This document shows, in pieces, positions 32,386-42,359 of a stretch of 64,000 bases of DNA (position 1 is the stretch's first letter; every line of letters begins with the position of its first letter). The notes under the pieces are model-generated. The model was not told the origin of the DNA, searched no databases, and was given only the letters and a program-made list of their open reading frames with translations. A program made the position numbers and the translations under genes. This DNA comes from Paramyrothecium sp. XJ0827 (lineage: Eukaryota > Ascomycota > Sordariomycetes > Hypocreales > Stachybotryaceae), in the NCBI GenBank assembly GCA_020881915.1, contig JAJFPB010000003.1, forward strand, positions 5,332,001-5,396,000. Reading direction: 5' to 3'.

Positions 32386-34845
32386 CTACATATGCACAGG
32401 TCCAAGAAAACTGATTTCATCAAGCCCAAATGTGCCGGAAAGATCGCGAAGTGCTTCCTCCCAGTTGGGGCCAGCCTCTGAGCAATCGTTGAGGCCAAAG
32501 GTCAACTCCCCCTGTACTGCTCTCGTGGCGGCGCAGTCCTGCATCGTATCGCAGTGCCAGGACCCGGGCGTCGGTATCATGATACCAGAGTCGCCGTTCA
32601 TCTCTCCAAACGCCGCCCTGTCTTCGACGGCCAGCACGCTGTTGACTTTACTCACCAGGCGTGCCAGGGTCCGGGCACCCACCTCAGCCATCTTACTAAC
32701 CTCGGACAGATTGCGCAGACAAGCCAAGGCGTCCCGTGCCGCCTGCATGCATCTATCACGCGTCACGTTGCCCAAGGCGAGCCCTACAAGGTCGGTCTTC
32801 GTAGTGTTGGATTGGACTTCGGCAATACTTGTGGGGAAGCCCTTCTCCGCACAGAGACACAGCAGGGGCACGGCAGCCTCAAACGTCGGGACAATGATGC
32901 CCGCAAAGCGGGTGTGCGAGCCGCCCATCATGTTGTGGAGGGTGGAGACGCCTTCTAGGAGGCTTAACGCGGCTGCAGCCAGCGCCACATTGTTATGAGC
33001 TTTTAAGATCTGCTTGTACCCTGGCAGGGTCTTGGCAGGATCGGACTTCTGGAGAAGTCCCGAGCGGAAGTTCCAACAGAGGAACTCAAAGATGGCAATG
33101 TGAAGCAGCTGTCGCTGCAGCGGAAGATTGACCAGGCGCTCATCCCACCGCTTGTCTGGGTGGTGCAGGGCAAAGGTGTGCGGTATCGTCTGCAGGAACG
33201 TAGTGCAGAAACTTTCATATCTCTCCTGTGCTGCCACCAGTTCATTCTCGGAGGTTTTTGACGGGCCGTGGCTCCTCCAGAAGTGGGCGAGCTGGGCTCG
33301 GAGCACACGTTCAGTGAAGACATCTGGGACATCCGCTCTGGCGTCGAGATCGAGTTCGGAGAGTCTCATGCGTGGCATGATGTCAGCCCGGAGGTTGTCG
33401 GGCAAGAACGGAATACGATCGAGACGCTTGGATAAGCAGCTACTCAAAAGGGTTGGAACACATCTTCAAATGGTAGCCCGCCTCCCTGAGAAGGTGGTTC
33501 CCAATGGGAGCGGCAAGGGGAGGGCGTCATTGGCAGAGAACGAGGGCGACATACCTATCCCATATGTAGAGGTTGCAGTAGGTGCGCCGTCTCATTTCCT
33601 TCTCTAGTTCGTCAATGCTGCCGTCCCACGTCTCGGGGCTGAGGTGCAGCCCTATCTGTTGAGCGACACGCGTAGCGCAGCTGAGCGATTCCCAGAAAGC
33701 GTTCATCCGGCCGAGGCAAATGGCGCTCAAGCCCGCAAAGGATATGTGCTGCACGCGCACTAGAGAGCCCCGGGGGTCGAGCCGCACGCATATCGGCACC
33801 AGCGCGAGGATGGCGTCGTCGCAAGACTGTCGTATGTCGCTCAGAGATACCCCCCTGATGGTGTCGATTGTGTAGACGGGCGAAGGGAGGAACTGGGAGG
33901 CATAGTAGGATATTCGCAGGAAAAGAATGCAGAACTCGATGTCGGCAACGGTAGACGGTCGGTCCTGGTTCCACCACTTCTGGTACTGGTCCAGGAACCA
34001 CGGCGTATATAAAATCTGATCTATCCTGCAGTGCAGTGCGCCGTAGGGTCAGTTTCGGCACAGGAGGACGGGAAGAGCGGCTGGGACGGGTCGAACCAGT
34101 TGATCTTGGTGACAAGATATCTAACCAAGAAGTCGATAATGGGCCGGCTCACCAGCTTGTCCAGCGTCTTGCGGACCTCATTGATCGTGTCTTCGGACAG
34201 GGGCACATCCCTTGCATCGGGGCCGTCGTCTTCTTGCACGAGCTATAGAATGGACGGTGAGTTGATTGCATGCATCGCGGCGGGGAGCGCCGTCGGCAGC
34301 GGAGCCTGGGGACGGGGAAACTCACCTTGCGTACGAGGGTCATTGTGTTGAACTCGCTCTGACCGTAGTATCCGAAAGCCTCTGCCAGCGACAAGGGCGA
34401 GGGCCCTCGCCGACCAAGCGGCCCGGGGGTCAAGAGAGGCGGCGACACGTCCAAGACGTCGCCGTCGTCGACATTGTGATCCCAGTGCGTGCTCGGCCCG
34501 ACCTGCTTCTCTTCGTCGCGGCTGGCCTCGCCGGGCGGGTTTGCGCTTGGGGCATGATGCTGCGGATTGTAGTAGGTACACAGCTCTGGCTGGCGACGAC
34601 GGCTGCACCTCTTGCACGGATATTGGCGGTCGCACTAGGTTGTAAGGCGAGGCTAGCGTCAGACGCGGCGGATATTGGAAGCGACAAGGGACGGGACGGG
34701 ATGGAACGGGGAGGCAGAGGCAGAGGCAGAGGCAGAGAGGCCTTGAAAAGAGGCAACGGGACGGGCGTAATTGTCTCACCTTTTGTTTTCTCGTGTAGCA
34801 AGGGACACAAGACGACACCTCCCGTCTTCGCCTGGCGCCCTGCAT
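32386..34845 (-). CDS. Zn(II)2Cys6 transcription factor
   Basis: Probable pathway regulator, 691 residues. Exons: 34845-34780, 34634-34326, 34242-34062, 34020-33555, 33439-32386. The N-terminus carries a perfect C-x2-C-x6-C-x5-C-x2-C-x8-C zinc cluster that begins CVPC and ends ELC. The first intron falls just before its third cysteine. The middle homology region contains ILYTPWFLDQYQKWW, RVQHISFAGL and the fungal-specific landmark YIWDSCLSKRLDRIPFLP (joined across the last intron). The third intron is the weak point: only 41 bases, chosen because phase and homology agree (LFPSS to QILYTPWF). A start at TTG upstream was rejected in favour of the ATG at 34845. It is the best candidate to bind the palindrome repeated in the cluster promoters. 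Confidence 0.85.
34712..34735. repeat. (GGCAGA)4 repeat in regulator intron 1
   Basis: Four tandem copies lie within the first intron of the Zn2Cys6 gene (34635-34779), next to ACGGG-rich sequence. It is probably neutral. Confidence 0.7.
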
Positions 34846-36419
34846 CGTGGATGGTGTTGGCGAAAAGCGGCTCCCTGCACGTCGGGGACAAAAAGCAGCA
34901 GTCGACGATGTGGATTCAAGGACAAACAAGCGTCGCGGTCGCTTAGTTAGCGTGCTCCCAAGGTAATAGGTAGTGCTTAATGCTTAATGCTTAATACTCC
35001 ACGCCCAGGCAGGCCGGGGGGTCCCGCTTGGCTTGGACTTGGTTGGACTTGGATTGGCGGGGGCCGAGGCTACGGTACGAGCACTGTCCTCCCTGGCAAG
35101 GGTAATGATTATAATAAATGAGGCTCATACAGTGCCGCGTGGGCGGGAGATAAGGCGAGGCCCGTGGCCCGTGGGCCGTGGCGGGAGGCGGGAGGGAGGC
35201 GGAGAACGCAGTCCCTATCACGTAATTCTCCGCACCAAAATTCGACCGAAGATCGATGAGTTGAAACGGCGATAGTTAGCTAGTGCACTGGTTGGAAGAG
35301 GCACAAGCAGCCGCGTTGTCGGAAGATGGGGAAGACGTTGTAGAAACCAGGTACTCTGCAGAAAGATAAGAACCAATGCCAAGTGTTCTTGTTCACTGGC
35401 CGTTGGTCGCACAAAGCGTCCCATACGGGAAGCTGGGCGCACGTCCTCTTCTGTACACTTATTCCCGTACTGAATGATCATTGTGGCGACCGATGATGTC
35501 TTCCTGGCTGCCTTCGCTTCATCTTGCCTCAGCCAGGGGTCCTTGAGGAATCCTTCAAAGTCTGTCTGCGTATATGCTTCAAGAGGCAACCCGAGGCGCC
35601 TTATACTGCACGATGGGTTGCATTGCACGCTTGCAGGCCCGAGGTTTTCGGATAAACAGCGCACATTGGGCCCATTCGTTCGACGGGAATGGACACGAAA
35701 TACGACTTCAAGGCGATGTGCAGGCTCCCTCCCCAGGTCAAGCACCCATGATCGCCGTGCTGCTGAGCGGGGGTCATAGCCTATCTGCCGGTGTTGTCCA
35801 ATACTCTAGCCTCTGATGCAAGTTGTACCATTACTCCTGGTCCTGCTACGATAGGAGCAGTGCAAGTGCAACACAACCTGCATCTGCGCTCGGGGTCAAC
35901 GCGCGTCGCGCCACCTGCTTATCCTGTCCCGAATCTGACATCCAAGGAATGGTTTGCCCTGTTTGGCATTTCGAGCGGCCGAACGTGAGAAAGCGCTCTT
36001 GGAAACCCCACCTGTGGCTTGGCCGTCATTGACCGGTTTCGCTGCGGCCATCAATGTTACAGGGTAACTGAGACCCTGGGATCGTGGGGCCGGACAAGCC
36101 GGCGCCGGAACAAGGCCCACTAACAGCTATATAACAGCTGCCCCGCAGGGACCTAGCTAGTCTCCTTCTCTTCTTCTCCTTATGCAGTTGAATAACACCA
36201 TCAAGGGCCGCACCTAGAGACCCTCTAGATGCCGCCCCCTTACAATCAACATCAGTTCGTTCGGACTTTCGGTAACTCAATATAACCGGCAGCACGCTCT
36301 CTAAACTCCCCTTATTATCTGTGATATACTTTACAGTCTTTTGAATATTATCAAGGCTTGGTTTGCCCGAATCCCTGCAGACGAAATAATACTAGCTACA
36401 CGCATTACATCCTTTCACC
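34846..36419. other. Intergenic between regulator and SDR
   Basis: There is no supported gene in 1.6 kb. It includes three copies of TGCTTAA (34974-34994) close to the regulator start. A 175-codon minus-strand frame (35218-35745) opens only at GTG and shows no family, so it was not called. No cluster palindrome was found. Confidence 0.4.
34974..34994. repeat. Three tandem TGCTTAA copies
   Basis: Perfect heptamer repeats lie about 130-150 bases upstream of the regulator ATG, next to a GC-rich block. They could affect promoter structure; nothing else supports a function. Confidence 0.6.
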
Positions 36420-37412
36420 ATGCCCACTTTCGGAGCCAACGCGACCAGTAAAGAGGTCGTTGCAGCATTTTCAACTCAGGTCGCAGGGCGCGTCTTCGTT
36501 ATCACTGGTGCGGGCCACCCCAGCATTGGAAGCTCCATTGCGGTGGAGCTAGCTGCATTTCATCCTGCTCACATCATCATTGCCTCACGCACCGCCGCCA
36601 ACGTGGACCCAGTCATCAACGCAATCAACGAAATAGACACCTCAGTTAAGACGAGCTTTGTCCCGGTGGATCTATCAGACCATGAATCTGTACAAAACGC
36701 AGCAACCAAAGTCCTGGCAACTGCAGGTCCCGAAATCCACGTAGTCATCAACAGCGCAGGCATCATGGCTACTCAGGAATACACGGTTGATAAGCAGGGC
36801 ATTGAGCTTCAACTTTCCGTCAATCACGTTGGACATTTCCTGTTTACTAATCTGCTTGTGCCCGCGCTCCTCACGGCTGGCAAAGGGCCCTTGGGACCTG
36901 CGCGTGTTGTCAATCTCACCAGCGCAGGTTATCAAATCTCCCCCGTTCGCTTCAGTGACTACAACTTTTCAAACGGGAATTCATATGACCCTTGGTCAGG
37001 CTACGGACAAGCAAAGACGGCCCAAATCCTTTTCTCCTGGGGCTTAACTCGTCGCTTGAAGGATCGAGGCATCATATCTTTTGCGTGTCACCCCGGATCT
37101 AACCTCGACACCAAGCTCGGCTCTCATCTTGTTATGAGTGACTATGAGAAAGTATTGCCAACCACTGTGAAGAACACGGGAAAAGAGTTCTCGTTTCTTA
37201 TAGATGATGAGCCGAGGTTCAAATCATATGACCAGATTGGAGCCACGCCTCTTATTGCTGCCCTCGACCCGGACATTGTTGCTCAGGCCCCCGCATACCT
37301 ACAAAATAACATGGTTGTGCAGCCAATTTCTGAGCACGCTTACAACCAGGAAGATGTGGAGAGATTGTGGAAACTAAGTGAAGAGCTCGTCGGTCTAGCA
37401 TTTGATTATTAA
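36420..37412 (+). CDS. Short-chain dehydrogenase/reductase
   Basis: A single exon of 330 residues in the classical/WWOX-like SDR family. The nucleotide motif is TGAGHPSIGSS (near residues 30-40), a TGxxxGxG variant in which the usual central glycine spacing is altered. The NSAG motif reads NSAGIM (near 110), followed by NHVGHFLFTNLL. The catalytic residues are Ser in NLTSAG and Tyr/Lys in YGQAK. It should oxidise or reduce an alcohol/carbonyl with NAD(P). The solanapyrone cluster includes a dehydrogenase, so a role in the pathway is possible, but it is about 1.6 kb beyond the regulator and lacks the palindrome. A decayed copy of this gene lies at 47.2 kb. Confidence 0.9.
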   Translation: MPTFGANATSKEVVAAFSTQVAGRVFVITGAGHPSIGSSIAVELAAFHPAHIIIASRTAANVDPVINAINEIDTSVKTSFVPVDLSDHESVQNAATKVLATAGPEIHVVINSAGIMATQEYTVDKQGIELQLSVNHVGHFLFTNLLVPALLTAGKGPLGPARVVNLTSAGYQISPVRFSDYNFSNGNSYDPWSGYGQAKTAQILFSWGLTRRLKDRGIISFACHPGSNLDTKLGSHLVMSDYEKVLPTTVKNTGKEFSFLIDDEPRFKSYDQIGATPLIAALDPDIVAQAPAYLQNNMVVQPISEHAYNQEDVERLWKLSEELVGLAFDY

Positions 37413-38035
37413 GAATCGAGAATTGATCCAGATCTACAGCCTTGTAATTATGAGAGCCACTGATTGAGTACAGTCTATAACAAAAAACATACTACATCTA
37501 TCCGATGACTAGGTTAGATGGTGTATTGAAGATTTTCTTAAGGCGGCTTTGATTTGACCTGAAAGTAACAAATGTTAACAGCCATAACAAGACAGAAATG
37601 TGTGCTTTGCAAAAGTATAGCGTTGAGAGCCCGGGAGAATTGGCACGCGTCACGAAGCACTTCGGATCGAGATGCAAACACTTCTCGGCAGGGCAATTGC
37701 CGAGCCGAACCACAAGCGGCTGCGAGACACTTGCCGGGTGCAAATTGCAGGTTTTCTGTTAGGACAAACCCTCTTTACTTCTTGGACAGGCTGAGACTGA
37801 AGAAACCTGCAGTTTTATCGAAGTAATTCTAAAGACCGCAGAGCAGAGGGCGCAATTAACTATGTATTGTTGATGTAATCTTCACTCTGGTTCCCTTCCT
37901 CCAATGCCAGAGCGCCTCCCCTTACGCCCGATCTGATGAACCAATCTGGACAGGTTCTTCGTCAATCCGATGTTTACTCATATCCCCTGGGGGCTTCTTG
38001 CTGATTTATCCGTTACCACCCCTCCGCTCTACAGT
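37413..38035. other. Intergenic, no gene seen
   Basis: This holds the 3' flank of the SDR and the upstream region of the next, doubtful gene. Confidence 0.4.
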
Positions 38036-39035
38036 ATGCCTGCAGCAATGTTGAAATTCGCACAAAACCTCCTTTTAATGTCATACTTGGTAAGTGTAGT
38101 CTCCTCAGACTACTTAAGGCTTAGCATCAATGACAATTCAATCATCGAACCTCGTGAACGGGGCAATCATCTGTGGATACTGTGGATAAGTCTTAACTTG
38201 GTAACCCTAAGCAAAAATGAGTTGGAGCAATACGAATTGGACGACTGGCCATGGGGGAGCCACACGGAGCCCAAAAATCCTTGGAAAGATCTCATAATAC
38301 TGGACACTGAGCCTAGTATCGCACCCTCTCTTGATGTGTACAATGTTGGGGACAAAGACCCACAGGATGTTGATTTGAGTGAGTATTCCCTATATTGTTC
38401 TTCTCATACACAAGAGCCCCAGCTGATAGAAGAACAGAAATTGCGTCAGACATCCTCAAGTTTCCTAGAGGCTACCTGGGGTTGGCATTTGGTGGATATA
38501 GTCGACGGCTTAGTGACCTTTCCAAGGCGCTTATGAATGCGAAGGTCCAGTCGCTGTAAGGGTTACCCAGTTAACGCAACGACATGTTCAGGATATGCCT
38601 TATTATCAGGCAATTTGTGAAAAGAAAGAACACAACAGGGAAACGCAGAATGATTGTGAAATCATTCTTCCGCACATGACTGACAAAATATACAATGTCA
38701 CACACTACTTCGAGAATCGTGCTGATGGGACCACTGCGAATGAAGGGCAACCCCTCATAGAAAGCCCGCACGCAAACTCCGATTTTGCAGGACATGTTTT
38801 CTTCATTGGAGTGGTTGCACTTTTGATGGGCATTTTCCAAGGATCTGATAAATTAATTACAATAGGATGGATTTTCCCCAGTTGGCTGCATTGTACCTCG
38901 CTCTTGCATCTATGCTCCTATCATTGGAAGAGAGGATTGATTGGTGACAAGCGTGTACCAGGCTGGTGCACCATTTTCTTGATCAACAATTTCCCAGATT
39001 CTCCCCAACGAGTTCTGCAGCCAGGAAATCGTTGA
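38036..39035 (+). pseudogene. Unrecognised secreted-type gene, probably broken
   Basis: Two overlapping open frames appear to belong together. The first starts with a signal-like MLKFAQNLLLMSYLVSVVSS and stops at 38536. The second is open from about 38517 in the next frame (QGAYECEGPVAVRV) and runs to 39035. No intron with proper phase joins them cleanly, which points to a frameshift near 38523 or a splice site I cannot see. The second part has several cysteines and IYNVTHYFENRADG-type sequence that looks like folded protein. I do not recognise the family. Its end overlaps the convergent NTF2-like gene by about 50 bases. Confidence 0.4.
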
Positions 39036-39547
39036 GATATTCTACATTGGAAACAATCTTCTCTCCTTGCCACTTAATGAGCCACAAGTATGTCTGGTTG
39101 TATTGTACCCCTTGATCGTCATGATTGAGTTAGCAAGTCAACTCGTTACAATCAGCATGGTGGAGATGCGAATGCGGGCTTGTGAAATTTGGTGCCTTTC
39201 ATACCGTTTGTTCCAATAATACCATTGGGTACATGTGCTTGAACAGTTGTGTAAGGCCCGTCGTGCCCCTGGCTGATAATGACATCTGTCTCAATCTTCA
39301 AAGGTGGGTTTCCAAGGAGACAATTGATCTGGTCAAAGACTGTGATCATCTGTTGTTTGTTGCGGATGCCAAAGCCTATTGTGTTCCACGTCGAATCGGG
39401 ACGAAACAGAGCGTAGAAACTTGTGAAATCGCCAGTCTTGAGGTTCTTGAGGAGCTCTCTGACTCGTTGAGGCGAGGGTGCCGCAGCGACTGGGCAGGCT
39501 AAGAGAGGCACCGTGGCGAATAGGGCGTAAAGAGCAGCAACGCGCAT
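38983..39547 (-). CDS. Secreted NTF2/SnoaL-like protein
   Basis: A 156-residue protein in two exons, 39547-39205 and 39110-38983. Residues 1-23 form a signal peptide (MRVAALYALFATVPLLACP). The mature part fits the cone-shaped NTF2/SnoaL fold: an N-terminal helix (RVRELLKNLKTGDFTSFYALF), a central QQMITVFDQIN helix, and a C-terminal strand pair. The intron (GTATGA to TCAAG) joins GIIGTNG to VQYNQTYLWLIKW, followed by GEKIVSNVEYLND. This is the usual end of the fold and strongly supports the splice. Members include cyclases, isomerases and binding proteins, so the activity cannot be predicted. Secretion is unusual for a pathway cyclase. Confidence 0.72.
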
Positions 39548-40043
39548 CTTGAACGGTAAGACAGGACGATACTTTAGGAAAGGGACCACTCTGGATTGGT
39601 CGAGAATGATTGCTGACCTCAAAGTCTCAGAGAACGCGCAATCACTGTTCTAGAAGATCGTCTGAGGCTGTGCAAGGAGCTGGCTGTTTATGTATTGTTG
39701 TGGGTCATTGAACGGAAATATCCATTCCAATGCAGACCAAACCAGCAAGCATTCGCGTATAACGAACACGGCGATGTACCACTACTTTCTAGCTACAAGT
39801 GCCATTTTAGCTGCTGGCCTGGATGTAGCATCCAAGCCTCGCTACGGGGACTGAAGGTTCAGGGCGCGCTGCTTCACGGCCAGTGGCGCAATGGGTAGAA
39901 GGTCAGGCTGTCGCTGTAGCGAGGCAACGACAGGGGTCATGTAATTGTTCCGTGTTGGTGCATAAGCAATTTCTAGATTGATGACACCTGCCATATTGTT
40001 CCCGTATTATCTCCCTAGGTGGCCGCTCTTTTGCAGCTTCACA
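39548..40043. other. Intergenic, no gene seen
   Basis: This 0.5 kb stretch lies upstream of the NTF2-like gene. A tRNA A-box-like stretch at about 39878-39899 has no matching B box and was rejected as a tRNA gene. Confidence 0.35.
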
Positions 40044-40993
40044 TTAACATAGCCTAACTCGGTCTTGCACCACACGGACAATTTCATCCTTGTGGTCCTC
40101 CATCTCTTCAATGTCCCCTACACAATAGCGTGATGAGCAACGAACTACAACTTAGGTCTTGAAGAAAGGAACGAGTTTTTGCAGCACTTACAGTTGACGC
40201 TCACGATGCCACCGCTCCACCATTCGGCACGGGGCGTGCTGAGAAACAAAGTCGTGCCACAGCAAGCATGGGGTCATCGCGGGCAAAAGGCAAGAATTGC
40301 TTCAGCCGTCATGGTCGGCTTGAGTGTACCCAGGAGCGGCTTCACGCAGTGTGGAGCTACGAACGGCAGGCTGTTCAGCGTGCAAATGCGCACCATTGCC
40401 AGCTTGCTAGGGAAGTAGACGCTCATTCTGGGCAGCTACATGCCCGCTACCCCAGTGCTGAGGCTAATAACAGTCCCACTGGAGGCGGCGGCGGCGCTGG
40501 TTTCTTGCTGTCTCAAGAAATGATGGATCATAAGATAGGAGCCTTTACCGGTGACTTCCTGTGATGCAGAGTCAACCATTCACCGTTTCCTTTGCTTCAC
40601 AGGCCGGGGAAAACAGCGGGCGCGGAGAACGCACATGGTCCTGCCACCAATCCGATGGCTCGATGGTGCCGATGGCACCCCAGCTCATGCGCCCTGCGTC
40701 GATGATGAGTGCGTCGATGCGATTAAGCTCATGGCGCGTTTTGGCCCACAAGCCATCCACCTCGCTGTCGGAATTCAGGTCAGCCACGTGCAATGATTTT
40801 GTCTTGGCTGCCGCCGAAATGTCGCGGAGCTTGGCTGCAACCCCGTCAAGCGCGTCGACCTTGCGCCCCGTGATGACACTGGCAGTGGCTCCGAGATGCC
40901 AGTTCCAGTAATCAGGACAGTCTTACAATCCGCCGCTAGCGCCGGGTGCGACGGCTCTAGCAGGGAATACAAGTCCCGGCGCCCTGCCTGCAT
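40044..40993 (-). pseudogene. Decayed short-chain dehydrogenase
   Basis: The remains of an SDR are readable across several frames. The N-terminal part reads SHPALAADCKTVLITGTGI and then loses frame and much of the glycine-rich loop. The next frame resumes with ASVITGRKVDALDG, HVADLNSD and NRIDALIIDAG. Further on, SSGTVISLSTGVAGM is followed by an in-frame TAG (about 40436) and then the catalytic YFPSK. Another stop, TGA, lies at about 40274. The end WSGGIVSVN joins a former intron to DIEEMEDHKDEIV and a TAA at 40044. At least two frame breaks and two stops make it non-functional. It belongs to a different SDR subgroup from the intact gene at 36.4 kb. Confidence 0.75.
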
Positions 40994-42359
40994 CAGCTGG
41001 ACGGGCCCCTACGGAGGCAATGTGAGGAGCTGGTTCTGGAACATTGACGGAAGGAATTGGGATTGCAATCAAGGGGCCGTTTACGGTCCCGGCATGGAGA
41101 TCTCTAGGATCTATCTACAAGGACTTTGGCATGATTGAATTGATTGGTGTCCGATGCGGCAGCTGAATATGGTATGTAGAATTGTGAATTGTGAGGCGCG
41201 AGACGGCAAACTAGTTTGAGCCAAGTACGCCGTGGTTCAAAGGACGATGGTTTATACCCTTGTGAAGTATGTTTTGAAGCTTGCCGATCGCCACGTCTAC
41301 TGACCCGTCTCAGTGTCTTTCCTGGAGATGCATCCACTGCCACTACAATGCGATACGTCCATGCCGCAACGCTAACTGCAGTGCGGCATGGACGCAGTGG
41401 TCAGCAATCGGTTCGCACGGACCAATGCTCGAATGCTCCCCACCTCTTGTTGCCTCTCCTCGCTGAAGCCACATTCCGTCCCTCTCCGTTTATATTCGGC
41501 ATGCCCAGACATGCGGATGCAGTGATGGAGCTTTGATGATCTAGGTGCCTAGTAATAGGTAATCATTTTGTATACCTTCTGTGCCTGAGTCACATTCAGC
41601 CTTTCCCCTCTTTTATGGTTTGTTTGTGGGTGGCCCTCTGTGTTGTGCCGTGTCGTCTAAATCATAATCACTCACACCATAACTATGCGCAACCCAAGAC
41701 CGACATTCAATAGCACGTGGAAGCTCCCATCACGGCCCCCTACCGCTGCGCCCGCATGTCACAATCAGTCTTCCGCTTCTTGACATTGGCCTATTGGAAG
41801 GTAGCACTGGGTTTTGTGCCATCTATTGTCGGGGTATTGGACGCCCGTTTGAGATGATGCAGTCGGTTTGTGGGCCCATGTTGTGTCTCGGCTTCAAATC
41901 ATTGGCTCTGTCTGTTGAGTAAATCTGTCACTTTTCCGAACGAATATCCATGCTCTGGTAAACGACAAGTCGAGCCTGCAACCGTTGCGAGTTACACCGA
42001 TGCTTACTGACACGCCGTACGCTCCTCTGTGCAGCATTCATTACTCGTTGCAACCCCACTACGTTTTAGTGTGGTTGGCAAGGAGAATCAGCCGTGCGGG
42101 CTGTGTTCTGTTACCTCTGTTAGGAAACCACGGCCTGGTCGGAGCTTGGCGGTAGCAATGATGGTGTCTTGATGCATGTTTCTGGCCGTCTCAGCCGCGA
42201 TGGGATTTCCACATATGTGTGGCCTTTCGGGTCTGTATCGCAAGTAAATATCCCCAGGTCATGTGCATTTCATAGCGAAGCCACGTCCATTCTCGTGAAG
42301 CTTCACGACATTCGCTTTGAAGCCCAGATATACCAGTGCCTGGCATCCCGACTCCCACA
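40994..42359. other. Intergenic, no gene seen
   Basis: This is 1.4 kb upstream of the prenyltransferase fusion gene. Only short frames without family features occur. Confidence 0.4.

Noticed and set aside
34266..34946. 226-codon plus-strand frame opposite the regulator gene
   Set aside because: It is the antisense shadow of zinc-cluster exons and introns, with low-complexity GC-rich content and no family features.
35218..35745. 175-codon minus-strand frame
   Set aside because: It opens at GTG, not ATG, and shows no recognisable domain, signal peptide or partner exon.
39878..39899. tRNA-like A box (GGCCAGTGGCGCAATGGGTA)
   Set aside because: No B box (GGTTCGA-type) at the right distance and no acceptor-stem pairing, so no tRNA gene was called.
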